Notes: generated by a model not told the origin, from the sequence alone. A DNA stretch of 34,173 bases from Lachnospiraceae bacterium UBA6998 (GCA_002448395.1 DJXS01000030.1:764-34936), one strand, 5' to 3'. Counted from the stretch's first letter, positions 24,172 through 33,843 are shown. A program made the numbers and translations.

Positions 24172-27100
24172 TCAGAGAACCGGCTTTTCAGGTTCCTGTT
24201 CGGCGGAGGGTTCCTCAGAAGAGGTCACCTCTGCTTCTTCTTCGAGTGGGACATCTGCTGAAGGAACTTCCGCAGGCTCTTCGGCGGGGAAATCTTCCTC
24301 CGGCGCTGCGGATTCGGCGGATCCAAATTGCGGCTCGCGTTTTCCCGCGCGGCGTGACATGATCATCCAGAACAGGAACAGCAGAAGGCCGGCGGCAGAG
24401 AGACACAGTCCGTAGAGAAGACCGGGCGTCTCGTAGCGCAGCTCGATGGTGTGACGGCCGGGAGTGAGCCAGAGTCCGGAGAACATGAGATTTATGTTCT
24501 CAAGGACTGCCGGAGTACCGTCCACATAGGCTTTCCAGCCGGTGGAGTAGGGGACCGTCAGGCACAGGAGTTTGTTGTCTGAGACAGTGATCTCTCCGGT
24601 GACACCGCCTGAGACGAAGCTGCTCTTATTCTGAGAGATCTTCACATTTTCGAGAGACTCGGCGCCGAGTTTCGCTATTTTGTCAGAGTAGCCCGACAGG
24701 GGTTCAGAGATCACGGAGAACTCGTCAAAGTGGTATACGCCGGATCTGGGGAAGGTGACCACAATGCTGTCGATCCCCTCTCTGACCGTGTAGGAATTGA
24801 GCAGGAAGTCCTGACGGCCCGAGTAGAATTGCTCGTCTCCCGGCAGAATGTAATTGACCTCGTTGCTCGTGAGCACATTTTCCCCGCTCATGAAGTCCGC
24901 GCCGATCTTCACATTGGAAGCGGGGCGGGAATTGTAAACCTTGACGCGGATCTGATATCGCTCGAAAGGAGTCAGCGCGCTGAACATTTCGGGAGTGAAC
25001 TGATCCTTAGGGTCACAGGATTTATCGTCGGAGTAGAGATCGAGCAGCGTGGATTCACGGTAGCTGATGTTCTTCATGTAGAGATAGCACTCACCGGATG
25101 TGACAGGGGCAAAAGTCAGCTTCACCTGAGAACGAGCCTCCGTCACAACGAAAGTGCGGTCATCTGTCTGCACAACGCTGTTGTGAAGGCACTCGCTCTT
25201 AAAGGGGACATTTCTGCAGTCAAGACCGGCGGCGATCTCTTCGATGGACCTGCTGTCCTGCAGGCTCCCGGTCGAGGCTGTCACGGCGTGAGTCAGGAGA
25301 ACTTCCTGCCGCTGGGCCGGAGTGAGAGTATCGAACTGCTGACGGCTGATCGTGCGGTCATATGTGTACCCCAGAGGGAGAGGGCTCAGGTTCTGATAAA
25401 CGGAGTTGGCCGTATTCTGATCCAGAGACGCGTCTGAATACCCCGCAGGGAGCTTTTCCGGGTGCATGCAATAGAGGTAACTCACGGAAGCCAGCTCGTT
25501 GAGGATCGCCCTGTTGTCGAGGTTGGTGAACTGCCATGCGTTGTTGTTCACATCGGAAACAGCGAGAGAATCCAGATATTCCAGCACATAGGGGCTGTTG
25601 ACGCTCCAGAAGGACTGAGTGGAGGACAGCCCGTTCAGCATGGAAGAGTTCTGATACCAGAAGCCGGGCTCCGTGTTGGAGACTCTCACGAAGGACTCTC
25701 CGTCAAATCCGATCGTCGAAGAGATCTGGGAAGTGTCGTTGAGCCACATGTTCCTGTCATTAGCAGGTGATGCGCCCAGTCCCGTCCGGAAGGGAGCCAG
25801 GCAGTCCAGTTCCTTATAGCTCTCGATCCTGTCGCTGAAGCGCGGGTCGTTCTCGCAGATGCCGTTGAGGCAGATGCTCACGACTGTGAGAAGGAGGATG
25901 CCGCGTTCCGCGCGGCGGACTCTTTTGGCCCGGCGGCGGAAGGCCTCGGGATAGTCGGTTCCGTCGGGTTCACCCACCGTAAACTCCGTCCGCTGGGCGA
26001 GGAACAGGTGAAAGAGCGTAAAGCCGGTTAAGATGACCGGCATCAGGAAGTTGATCTCCAGCTCATAGGAGAGGAAGAAGCACACGGCAAAATAGAGAGT
26101 GAAGCCGACGGCCATTACTTTCTTCTGAGTACGGGTCAGCGTAAAGAGCAGAGGCCACATCTCCGCGACCAGCATGGCGACCAGAGCGGAGTAAGCCCAG
26201 CACCAGCGGTTGATCGGGTAGGAAAAGCCATTGGTGAGATAGCCGAAAGCGGGGATGAACAGAAGCGCCGAGTACAGAAGGAACTGAAGGCGCAGCTTTA
26301 TAAAGCCCTTGGCGCTAAAGAGCAGAAAGACGCAAAGGAGCGCGGTTCCCGCATAGCACAGAGCGCCGTACTGTACTTCGTTGCAGGCAAGAAAATCAAG
26401 GGGCAGCATGCGGCAGGAGCGGGCCTCATAGAAAAGAGTGATGGCCGGCTTAAGAGCGATGCGCTTGTTGCCAAGGACCGTGAAAGCCATGGGGAGCAGG
26501 ATGGCTCCTCCCATAGCGACGCCGACCGTGCCGGCCGCAAACATGATGCCGATCTCGGCAAACCGGCGCTTAAACTCCCCTCGGGCAATGGGGAAATAGC
26601 GGAAGCAGGCGTACATTACGGCCAGGACCGCAATGCTGACGATAAAATAGAAGTTGCTAACGGTCGCAAGGAAGATAGAGATGATAAACATCCAGGGTCT
26701 GCGGCCGTCGCGGACTTTCTCAATTCCGAGAAGAACGAGCGGGAAAATGATCATCGCGCTGAGAAAGATCGGCTGACCGAAGCATGTGATCAGCGCGAAT
26801 CCGCAGAAGGTATAGATCAGGGAGCCCGCGAGGCATCCCTTGTCATGCTCCGCAGAGGGCCAGCGGAAGCGGCAGAGTGCGGACATGGCAAGGCCGGAGC
26901 AGTAATTCTTGACCGGGATCAGCAGGCAGTAGAACAGATAGATATATTTGGCCGGCACAAAGGCGCTCAGCAGATAGAAAGGGTCGCCCACGCCGTAGTA
27001 TGCGAGGGTGCTCATGGCGTCTGAACCGTATCCGATACTGAAGGAGTAAGTGGAGATTGCCTTAAAATCTAATCTGATAAGAGATTTTAATGTCTGGCGG

Positions 27101-27276
27101 TACCATCTCGAGATAAAGATCATTGCCTTGAGATGCTGCGTATAGGAATCGTGTGCCCAGACAAAACTCTTTCGTGTGAGAATAAAAGGAGCGTATATGA
27201 TGAGGGCGGTGACCAGAAAAAGAAGCGTGAATCTGAAGTAGTAAGAAACCCTGTTTTTTAATGTTGAAGCGTTCAT
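24172..27276 (-). CDS. YfhO-family polytopic membrane protein with acidic tail
   Basis: 1,034 residues. Family features: an N-terminal helix, the first outside loop with VWAHDSYTQHLK, the YSFSIGYGSDAMSTLAYYG segment, about twelve helices to about residue 470, a large outside domain (about 490-945) and a final helix near 955-975. Members are tied to surface-polymer glycosylation in Firmicutes. Unusually, the last 55 or so residues after the final helix are a Glu/Pro/Ala-rich acidic tail, predicted cytoplasmic. The start at 27276 follows GGAGG by six bases; the longer ORF to 27315 has no such site. It is a distant paralogue of the gene at 1994-4738. Confidence 0.85.
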   Translation of the reverse strand: MNASTLKNRVSYYFRFTLLFLVTALIIYAPFILTRKSFVWAHDSYTQHLKAMIFISRWYRQTLKSLIRLDFKAISTYSFSIGYGSDAMSTLAYYGVGDPFYLLSAFVPAKYIYLFYCLLIPVKNYCSGLAMSALCRFRWPSAEHDKGCLAGSLIYTFCGFALITCFGQPIFLSAMIIFPLVLLGIEKVRDGRRPWMFIISIFLATVSNFYFIVSIAVLAVMYACFRYFPIARGEFKRRFAEIGIMFAAGTVGVAMGGAILLPMAFTVLGNKRIALKPAITLFYEARSCRMLPLDFLACNEVQYGALCYAGTALLCVFLLFSAKGFIKLRLQFLLYSALLFIPAFGYLTNGFSYPINRWCWAYSALVAMLVAEMWPLLFTLTRTQKKVMAVGFTLYFAVCFFLSYELEINFLMPVILTGFTLFHLFLAQRTEFTVGEPDGTDYPEAFRRRAKRVRRAERGILLLTVVSICLNGICENDPRFSDRIESYKELDCLAPFRTGLGASPANDRNMWLNDTSQISSTIGFDGESFVRVSNTEPGFWYQNSSMLNGLSSTQSFWSVNSPYVLEYLDSLAVSDVNNNAWQFTNLDNRAILNELASVSYLYCMHPEKLPAGYSDASLDQNTANSVYQNLSPLPLGYTYDRTISRQQFDTLTPAQRQEVLLTHAVTASTGSLQDSRSIEEIAAGLDCRNVPFKSECLHNSVVQTDDRTFVVTEARSQVKLTFAPVTSGECYLYMKNISYRESTLLDLYSDDKSCDPKDQFTPEMFSALTPFERYQIRVKVYNSRPASNVKIGADFMSGENVLTSNEVNYILPGDEQFYSGRQDFLLNSYTVREGIDSIVVTFPRSGVYHFDEFSVISEPLSGYSDKIAKLGAESLENVKISQNKSSFVSGGVTGEITVSDNKLLCLTVPYSTGWKAYVDGTPAVLENINLMFSGLWLTPGRHTIELRYETPGLLYGLCLSAAGLLLFLFWMIMSRRAGKREPQFGSAESAAPEEDFPAEEPAEVPSADVPLEEEAEVTSSEEPSAEQEPEKPVL

Positions 27277-27429
27277 TATAAACCTCCGGGAGAAGTCTTC
27301 AGTGTATCTTATCATATTATATTCTATAACAAAAGAGAGCCGCAGGTCACGGAAAGAATAGCAATGGCGGAAGTGCGCAAGTATGTTATTATGATAAGAG
27401 TATCAATCATTAAAGGAGCAGAAGACTGA

Positions 27430-29628
27430 ATGCAGATCATAGAAACGATTGCCCTGAAACTGGGTGTAAAGAACTGGCAGGTGGAGGCAGCTGTAAAGCT
27501 CATCGACGAGGGAAACACGATCCCTTTCATTGCCAGATACAGGAAAGAAGCAACGGGAACACTCACAGACGAACAGCTCCGGGAACTGGGAGAGTCACTG
27601 GCCTATCTGCGTTCCCTCGAGGAGCGCAAAGCCAAGGTCATGGAGAGCATAGAAGCGCAGGGGAAACTCACAGCAGAGCTGAAGGCGTCCATCGAAGCGG
27701 CGCAGACGCTGGTGGAGGTGGAGGACTTGTATCTTCCCTACCGCCCCAAGAGAAGGACCCGCGCAGGTATAGCCAAAGAGAAAGGGCTGCAGGGCCTTGC
27801 GGACTATATTTTGGCCCTGAAGCCGGGAAGCGATGTCCGCGGGGAGGCGGTCCGCTATATCGACGAGGAAAAAGAGGTGAAGGACGCCGATGAGGCTATT
27901 GCGGGAGCGATGGATATCATCGCGGAGCAGATCTCCGACGAGGCGCGCTTCCGGGCGTGGATCAGGGAGAAGACCCAGGCCAGGGGAACACTGATCACGG
28001 CGGAAAAGGCCCGCAAGAAGACGAAGGACGACGCGGAGACGGATGAAAAGACTCCCGCCAAGCTGAAGGAACGGCGGAATGTGTACGAGATGTATTTCGA
28101 GTACGAGGAGGCGGTCCGAAAGATCCCGGGACACAGGGTCCTCGCGATCAACCGCGGCGAGAAGGAGGGGGTTCTCTCGGTCAAAATAGCGGCGCCCGAA
28201 GAAGACATTCTCTTCTATCTCGAGAGACAGGTGACCCGCGGAGCAAAGGACCCGGATCCGGACGCCTTTTCCTATATCAAATCGGCAGTAAAGGACAGTT
28301 ATGACCGACTGATCGCGCCCGCCATAGAGAGAGAACTCAGAAACCAGCTGACAGAAGAGGCGGAGGACGGGGCGATCCGCGTGTTCGCCTCCAATCTGGA
28401 GCAGCTTCTGATGCAGCAGCCCATCGCCGGCAAAGTGGTCCTGGGATGGGATCCTGCTTTCCGCACGGGCTGCAAACTGGCCGTAGCGGATCCCACAGGA
28501 AGGATCCTCGACACAAAGGTGATCTATCCCACAGCCCCGCAGAACAAGGTCAGGGAGGCCAAGCAGGAGCTGGAGAAGCTTGTCAGGAAATACGATGTCT
28601 CCGTGATCAGTATCGGCAACGGCACAGCCTCGAGGGAATCCGAGCAGGTGATCATAGAATTCATCAAAGAGCAGAAGAAGCCTCTGCAGTATGTGATCGT
28701 CAATGAGGCGGGAGCTTCCGTGTACAGTGCAAGCAAGCTCGCGACGGAGGAGTTTCCGCAGTTTGATGTGGGGCAGAGAAGCGCCGCATCCATCGCAAGA
28801 AGGCTTCAGGATCCGCTGGCGGAACTGGTCAAGATCGATCCAAAAGCGATCGGTGTGGGGCAGTACCAGCATGACATGAACCAGAAGAAACTGGACAGCG
28901 CCCTCACCGGCGTCGTGGAAAAGTGCGTCAACAGAGTCGGCGTGGACCTGAACACGGCCTCTTTCTCTCTTTTGTCCTATATTTCGGGTATCAGCAAGAC
29001 GGTGGCCAAAAACATTGTTTCCTACAGGGAGGAGAACGGCGCTTTCCGCAATAGGAAAGAGCTGCTTAAGGTCGCGGGACTCGGTCCCAAAGCCTTCCAG
29101 CAGTGCGCGGGATTTCTGCGGATCCGGGGAGGCTCCCAGCCCCTCGATGAGACTTCCGTGCACCCGGAGAGCTATCCCGCAGTGGAAGAACTGTTAAAGA
29201 GCATGGGACTGTCGATGAACAGGGAGTCCTTCAAGGCCGCGGCCCGGATGGTCAAGGATCCGGCGAAGAAGGCGGAGGAACTGGGAATCGGTGAGCCGAC
29301 TCTCAGAGACATTCTCCAGGAGCTTGAAAAGCCCGCTAGAGACCCCCGCGAGGAGATGCCGGCACCCGTCCTTCGCAGCGATGTGCTGTCCATGGAGGAC
29401 CTTAAGCCCGGTCTGAAACTCAAAGGGACCGTGCGCAATATCGTGGATTTCGGAGCTTTTGTGGACATCGGCGTGCACCAGGACGGTCTTGTCCACATCT
29501 CCAAGATGAGCAAAAAATACATCAAACATCCCCTTGAAGTAGTGCGAGTGGGGGATGTGGTGGAAGTGACCGTACTCGGCGTCGACGCCGCCAAGAAAAG
29601 GATCTCTCTCTCCATGGTCGAGGGATGA
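27430..29628 (+). CDS. tex: Tex-family RNA-binding transcription accessory protein
   Basis: 732 residues, full length. Order: N-terminal helical Tex domain (1-200, with NTIPFIARYRKEATG), a YqgF/RNase H-like domain from about 330 (GWDPAFRTGCKLAV), helix-hairpin-helix repeats (about 500-560, GISKTVAKNIVSYRE), and a C-terminal S1 RNA-binding domain (about 655-728, GTVRNIVDFGAFVDIG). Tex proteins bind nucleic acids and affect transcription; the exact role is not settled. AAAGGAG precedes ATG 27430. The GH3 gene follows after 31 bases without a terminator. Confidence 0.96.
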   Translation: MQIIETIALKLGVKNWQVEAAVKLIDEGNTIPFIARYRKEATGTLTDEQLRELGESLAYLRSLEERKAKVMESIEAQGKLTAELKASIEAAQTLVEVEDLYLPYRPKRRTRAGIAKEKGLQGLADYILALKPGSDVRGEAVRYIDEEKEVKDADEAIAGAMDIIAEQISDEARFRAWIREKTQARGTLITAEKARKKTKDDAETDEKTPAKLKERRNVYEMYFEYEEAVRKIPGHRVLAINRGEKEGVLSVKIAAPEEDILFYLERQVTRGAKDPDPDAFSYIKSAVKDSYDRLIAPAIERELRNQLTEEAEDGAIRVFASNLEQLLMQQPIAGKVVLGWDPAFRTGCKLAVADPTGRILDTKVIYPTAPQNKVREAKQELEKLVRKYDVSVISIGNGTASRESEQVIIEFIKEQKKPLQYVIVNEAGASVYSASKLATEEFPQFDVGQRSAASIARRLQDPLAELVKIDPKAIGVGQYQHDMNQKKLDSALTGVVEKCVNRVGVDLNTASFSLLSYISGISKTVAKNIVSYREENGAFRNRKELLKVAGLGPKAFQQCAGFLRIRGGSQPLDETSVHPESYPAVEELLKSMGLSMNRESFKAAARMVKDPAKKAEELGIGEPTLRDILQELEKPARDPREEMPAPVLRSDVLSMEDLKPGLKLKGTVRNIVDFGAFVDIGVHQDGLVHISKMSKKYIKHPLEVVRVGDVVEVTVLGVDAAKKRISLSMVEG

Positions 29629-29659
29629 CGAAAGAAGAGAGGCCGGAAAGGATCCAGAC

Positions 29660-32491
29660 ATGAGCGAATCGGTATTTAATACAAAGGTTTATGCTTCCGT
29701 TGCCCGCAAGGCCCAGGCGGAAGGAATCGTCATGCTTGAGAACAGGGACAACGCGCTTCCTCTTAAGAAGGGCAGCAGGATCGCCCTGTTCGGGCGCAGC
29801 CAGTTCCGCTATTACAAGAGCGGCACAGGGTCCGGCGGTATGGTGAACACGACATATGTGACCGGTATCAGGGAAGCCATTCTTGAGAGGGAAGCCTATG
29901 TGCTGGCTCCCTCCCTTGAGAAAGCCTACGAACAGTGGCTCCCGGATCATCCCTTTGACGAGGGATGCGGCTGGGGAACGGAACCCTGGTTTCAGGAGGA
30001 GATGGAGGTCTCCCGGGAGCTCGTGAATGCAGCGGCCGGTGAGGCGGACGCCGCGGTGGTGATCATCGGAAGGACTGCCGGCGAGGACCAGGACAACAAG
30101 CCCGAGGGCGGCAGTTATTACCTTACGCAGAAGGAAGAGACGATGCTGGAGAGAGTCTGCGCGGCTTTCCCCCGGACCATAGTGCTTCTCAACGTCGGCA
30201 ATATCATCGATATGAAATGGGTGGCAAAATATCGCCCGGCAGCGGTCCTCTACATCTGGCAGGGCGGCCAGGAGGGCGGAAACGGCGTCCTGGACGTGCT
30301 GACGGGAGAAGTGTCGCCCAGCGGCAAGCTGACCGATACGATCGCGTATAATATAAGCGATTATCCCTCGGACAAGGACTTCGGAGATCCCGACAGGAAC
30401 TACTATGCGGAAGATATCTATGTGGGATATCGATATTTTGAAACATTCGCGAAAGAGAAAGTTCTCTATCCTTTCGGATTCGGAATGTCCTATACGAGTT
30501 TTGAAGTCCGCGGGCTCGGAATGGAGAGCGCGGGGGATGACACGATCAATTTCCGGGTCAGAGTCATCAACACCGGCTCTGCGGCCGGCAAAGAAGTGGT
30601 GCAGATCTACTGCGAAGCGCCCCAGGGCAAACTCGGAAAGCCCGCAAGAGTGCTGTGCGCCTACAGAAAGACTATTACTCTGGATCCCGGACAGTATCAG
30701 GACCTGCGTCTCAAGGTGCCGGTGAGAGCGATCGCAAGTTATGATGACAGTGGGGTGACCGGTTATAAGTCCTGCTGGGTCCTCGAGGAGGGCGAATATA
30801 CCTTCCATCTGGGCAGCAGTGTGAGAGATACAAAGCCCTGCGGAAGCTTCCGGCTCAGCGGGACAGCTCCCATCGAGCAGCTCGAGGAGGCGATGGCGCC
30901 GATCCGGGCCTTTGAGAGGATGAAACCCGCGCGGAAAGCGGATGCGGACGGATCGGATAATCTTTATGAACTGACTTATGAGCCTGTTCCGCTCAGGACT
31001 GTTCCCCCGCTTGAGAGACGAGCACAGAGGCTTCCGGCGGAAATCCCCTATACGGGAGACAAGGGCTGGCGGCTCTGCGATGTCGGCGACGGCAAGGTGT
31101 CCATGGATGATTTCCTCGCGCAGCTCAGCGATGAAGACCTGATCTGCCTCACCAGAGGGGAGGGAATGTGCTCGCCCAAAGTCACGGCAGGCACAGCTGC
31201 GGCTTTCGGAGGCGTCACAGACAGGCTGCTCGGCTTTGGCATACCGCTCGGCTGCTGCTCCGACGGACCCAGCGGGATCCGCATGGACAGCGGGACAAAG
31301 GCATTTTCGATGCCTTCCGGCACCTGCCTTGCCTGCACCTGGAACAACGTGCTGGTCAAGGAACTCTACAACTGGGAGGGACTGGAACTGCGCAAGAACC
31401 GCATCGATTCCCTGCTCGGCCCCGGCATGAATATCCACAGGCACCCGCTGAACGGCAGGAATTTCGAGTACTTTTCGGAAGATCCTTTCCTCACGGGAAA
31501 GATGGCAGTCGTGCAGCTGCGCGGTATGCGCGAGAGCATGGCGGCCGGCACGATCAAGCACTTCTGCGCCAATAACCAGGAGTACCGCCGCATGAAGGCG
31601 GACAGCGTCATTTCGGAGAGAGCGCTCAGGGAGATCTACCTCAGGGGATTCGAGATCGCGGTCCGGGAAGGGGCGGCGACATCCGTCATGACTACTTACG
31701 GATCGGTGAACGGGTCGTGGACAGCGTCCCAGTACGATCTTTTGACGACGATCCTGCGCGGCCAGTTCGGCTTCGGCGGCATTGTAATGACTGACTGGTG
31801 GGCAGCAGGAAGTGAGGAGAACGGCCCTGAGAGTATCAAGCAGACCTCAACAATGATCAGGGCGCAGAACGATCTGTATATGGTCACTTTCAGCTCTGAA
31901 AAGAACGCGAACGGCGACGATACGGCCGAAGGACTGGCAGAAGGACGGATCACAAGGGGAGAACTTCTAAGATCCGCGCGCAACATCTGCCGTTTCCTCA
32001 TGGACACGCCGGCTTATCTGAGAATGTACGGCAGAGAGACCGATCTTGACATAAGCCTTGAGAAGGCAAGAGAAGAAGAGGAACGCAGCGGCGGCGCGGC
32101 GGTCAGTGTCCTGGTGGAAAAGAGCTGTGAGATCCCCGCGGACAAGATCGTGACAGGCAAAGGTTCCATGAACATCATCGAAGTGCAGATAAAGGAGAGA
32201 GGGACCTATCTCCTCGAGGCGGAGGTGCGCTCTGAGCTGGACAACGCCCTGGCTCAGATCCCGATGTCTGTATCGATCGGCTCCCACGCCATCGAGACAA
32301 TCTCTCTGTCCGGAGCGGAGACTGAGTGGAAGAAGATCTCCGTCGAACTTCCGTCTGTCATGAGCTTTACATTCTACCTTAAGATTTTCTTCGCACTGGG
32401 AGGCATGGGGATCCGCAGCGTCAGACTGTCTCTCCTCGAGTCCCAGGAAGGAGACGTGGCGGATCACCTCTCCGGAAGACAGACTGAGTAA
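29660..32491 (+). CDS. GH3 beta-glucosidase with inverted domain order
   Basis: 943 residues, no signal peptide, so cytoplasmic. The order is unusual: the alpha/beta-sandwich domain that normally follows the barrel comes first (about 15-275, with GGQEGG and PSGKLTDT), then a fibronectin-III-like domain (about 310-410), then the TIM barrel (about 470-800) and a C-terminal beta-rich stretch of about 100 residues (840-940) resembling a carbohydrate-binding module. The nucleophile is probably Asp712 in GGIVMTDWW; GPGMNIHRHPLNGRNFEYFSEDP and KHFCANNQE bind sugar. Such a swap is known in Butyrivibrio fibrisolvens and Ruminococcus albus enzymes. Likely substrate: beta-glucosides such as cellobiose (inference). 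It heads an apparent run with the GtrA and ROK genes. Confidence 0.92.
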   Translation: MSESVFNTKVYASVARKAQAEGIVMLENRDNALPLKKGSRIALFGRSQFRYYKSGTGSGGMVNTTYVTGIREAILEREAYVLAPSLEKAYEQWLPDHPFDEGCGWGTEPWFQEEMEVSRELVNAAAGEADAAVVIIGRTAGEDQDNKPEGGSYYLTQKEETMLERVCAAFPRTIVLLNVGNIIDMKWVAKYRPAAVLYIWQGGQEGGNGVLDVLTGEVSPSGKLTDTIAYNISDYPSDKDFGDPDRNYYAEDIYVGYRYFETFAKEKVLYPFGFGMSYTSFEVRGLGMESAGDDTINFRVRVINTGSAAGKEVVQIYCEAPQGKLGKPARVLCAYRKTITLDPGQYQDLRLKVPVRAIASYDDSGVTGYKSCWVLEEGEYTFHLGSSVRDTKPCGSFRLSGTAPIEQLEEAMAPIRAFERMKPARKADADGSDNLYELTYEPVPLRTVPPLERRAQRLPAEIPYTGDKGWRLCDVGDGKVSMDDFLAQLSDEDLICLTRGEGMCSPKVTAGTAAAFGGVTDRLLGFGIPLGCCSDGPSGIRMDSGTKAFSMPSGTCLACTWNNVLVKELYNWEGLELRKNRIDSLLGPGMNIHRHPLNGRNFEYFSEDPFLTGKMAVVQLRGMRESMAAGTIKHFCANNQEYRRMKADSVISERALREIYLRGFEIAVREGAATSVMTTYGSVNGSWTASQYDLLTTILRGQFGFGGIVMTDWWAAGSEENGPESIKQTSTMIRAQNDLYMVTFSSEKNANGDDTAEGLAEGRITRGELLRSARNICRFLMDTPAYLRMYGRETDLDISLEKAREEEERSGGAAVSVLVEKSCEIPADKIVTGKGSMNIIEVQIKERGTYLLEAEVRSELDNALAQIPMSVSIGSHAIETISLSGAETEWKKISVELPSVMSFTFYLKIFFALGGMGIRSVRLSLLESQEGDVADHLSGRQTE

Positions 32492-32505
32492 GCAGGAGGA
32501 CTGAC

Positions 32506-32931
32506 TTGGATAAGATCAAAGAACTGTATTTGAAATATAAGGAAATCATCAACTATCTGATTGTCGGCGTCCTTACCACGGTAGTGAGCCTGACGGTCTA
32601 TTACGGACTGGTCCTGACAGTCTTCAACCCCAAAAACCCGATCCAGCTGCAGGCTGCCAATATAGCATCCTGGATCTGCGCGGTAGCTTTCGCTTACTGG
32701 GCAAACCGGAAATTTGTGTTCGAGAGCAAGAGCACGGAGATCGTAAAGGAAGCGGGCGCTTTCGTCACGGCAAGGATCGGGACCCTTGTGATGGATATGG
32801 TGTTTATGTTTGTGACCGTGTCACTTTTCGGTATGAACGACAAAGTGGCCAAACTCCTGGATCAGGTGATGGTCACTATTGCGAACTATGTTTTCAGCAA
32901 GCTCTTTGTCTTTAAGGATAAAAAGGAGTAA
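32506..32931 (+). CDS. GtrA-family small membrane protein
   Basis: 141 residues with four membrane helices (about 15-37, 50-68, 83-105, 115-133). Motifs NYLIVGVLTTVVSL and AYWANRKFVF are typical of GtrA/DPMS3 proteins, which help move or process lipid-linked sugars for cell-surface glycosylation. Start TTG 32506, with AGGAGGA five bases upstream. It lies 14 bases after the GH3 gene and six before the ROK gene, so the three are probably one transcript, though a GtrA between sugar-catabolism genes is odd and may reflect a role with the YfhO proteins. Confidence 0.9.
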   Translation: MDKIKELYLKYKEIINYLIVGVLTTVVSLTVYYGLVLTVFNPKNPIQLQAANIASWICAVAFAYWANRKFVFESKSTEIVKEAGAFVTARIGTLVMDMVFMFVTVSLFGMNDKVAKLLDQVMVTIANYVFSKLFVFKDKKE

Positions 32932-32937
32932 ACCTTT

Positions 32938-33843
32938 ATGAAATTGATGGTCTTTGACGTGGGCGGAACCGAGATCAAGTACTGTGTGATGGATGAATCA
33001 CTTGCGAGAGAAGAAGCAGGCAGCGTGCCGACTCCGATGAGCACTCAGGAGGAGTTTTTTGATCTGCTCTGCCGCCTCTATGAGCCCCACAGGGGGAAAG
33101 TGGAAGGGATCGCCATGTGCCTTCCGGGCTTTATTGACAGCGAAAACGGCAGATGCCTGGGCGGCGGCGCCCTTCGCTACAATCACGGCAGGGACGTGGC
33201 AGGCCCGCTGTCGGAGAGAACCGGCGTACCGGTGCACATCGCCAATGACGGAAAGTGCGCTGCGCTGGCGGAGCTTCGGGACGGATCTCTCAAGGGCTGC
33301 CGCAACGCCAGCGTCTACATTATCGGAACCGGTGTCGGAGGAGGCCTGATCATTAATGGCGAGATTCTGAACGGAAGCCACTTCACGGCGGGAGAGTTCA
33401 GTTTCCTGCGCCTTACAAACACGGACTGGCACGATCCCGGAACTACTGTCGGCATGGTCTGCAGTACAACAGGGCTTCTGGATCTCAACCGCAGATTCGT
33501 CGATTTCAGCACCGATCCTCTCATAACCGGCAGGCAGTTTTTTGAAAGGGTAAACGCCGGGGACGCAATGTCCCTGAAGATCCTTCGCAGATTCTGCATG
33601 CAGGTCGCCATGTAGATCGCGAATCTTACGATCCTTCTGGATCTGGAGAAAGTAGCGGTAGGAGGCGGGATCAGCAGGCAGCCGATTCTTATTGAGACCA
33701 TCAGGGAGTGTCTGGATGAGATCTACAGTGACCCCGGTCCCTATTTTGACCCGGCGCTGCCCAAGACGGAGATCGTCAGCTGCAGATACGGAAGCGAGGC
33801 GAACCTTGTGGGGGCATATCACTATTACATGGAGACGAGATAA
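32938..33843 (+). pseudogene. ROK-family sugar kinase interrupted by in-frame TAG
   Basis: The first 225 codons encode a ROK kinase: ATP-binding DVGGTEIKY at 7-15, catalytic Asp in ANDGKCAALAE (about 103), and GTGVGGGLIING. A TAG at 33613-33615 then stops the frame inside a conserved helix. The same frame continues without further stops to TAA at 33841-33843 and restores family sequence: IANLTILLDLEKVAVGGGIS and the C-terminal end. The restored length of 302 codons is normal for ROK kinases. One C-to-T change from CAG (Gln) would explain it. The zinc motif CxCGxxGC is absent, as in beta-glucoside-type ROK kinases. Real nonsense mutation, sequencing error, or readthrough cannot be told apart here. 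Confidence 0.88.

Noticed and set aside
27595..29163. 522-residue open frame on the minus strand
   Set aside because: Opposite tex, no ribosome-binding site and no domain; shadow frame.
29522..31561. 679-residue open frame on the minus strand
   Set aside because: It lies opposite the GH3 gene, its translation has no recognisable domain and is His/Arg-rich as expected of an antisense shadow in GC-rich coding DNA.
33613..33615. Pyrrolysine codon in the ROK kinase
   Set aside because: Pyrrolysine is known almost only from methylamine methyltransferases, there is no such gene or pyl gene here, and CAG-to-TAG is a simpler explanation.
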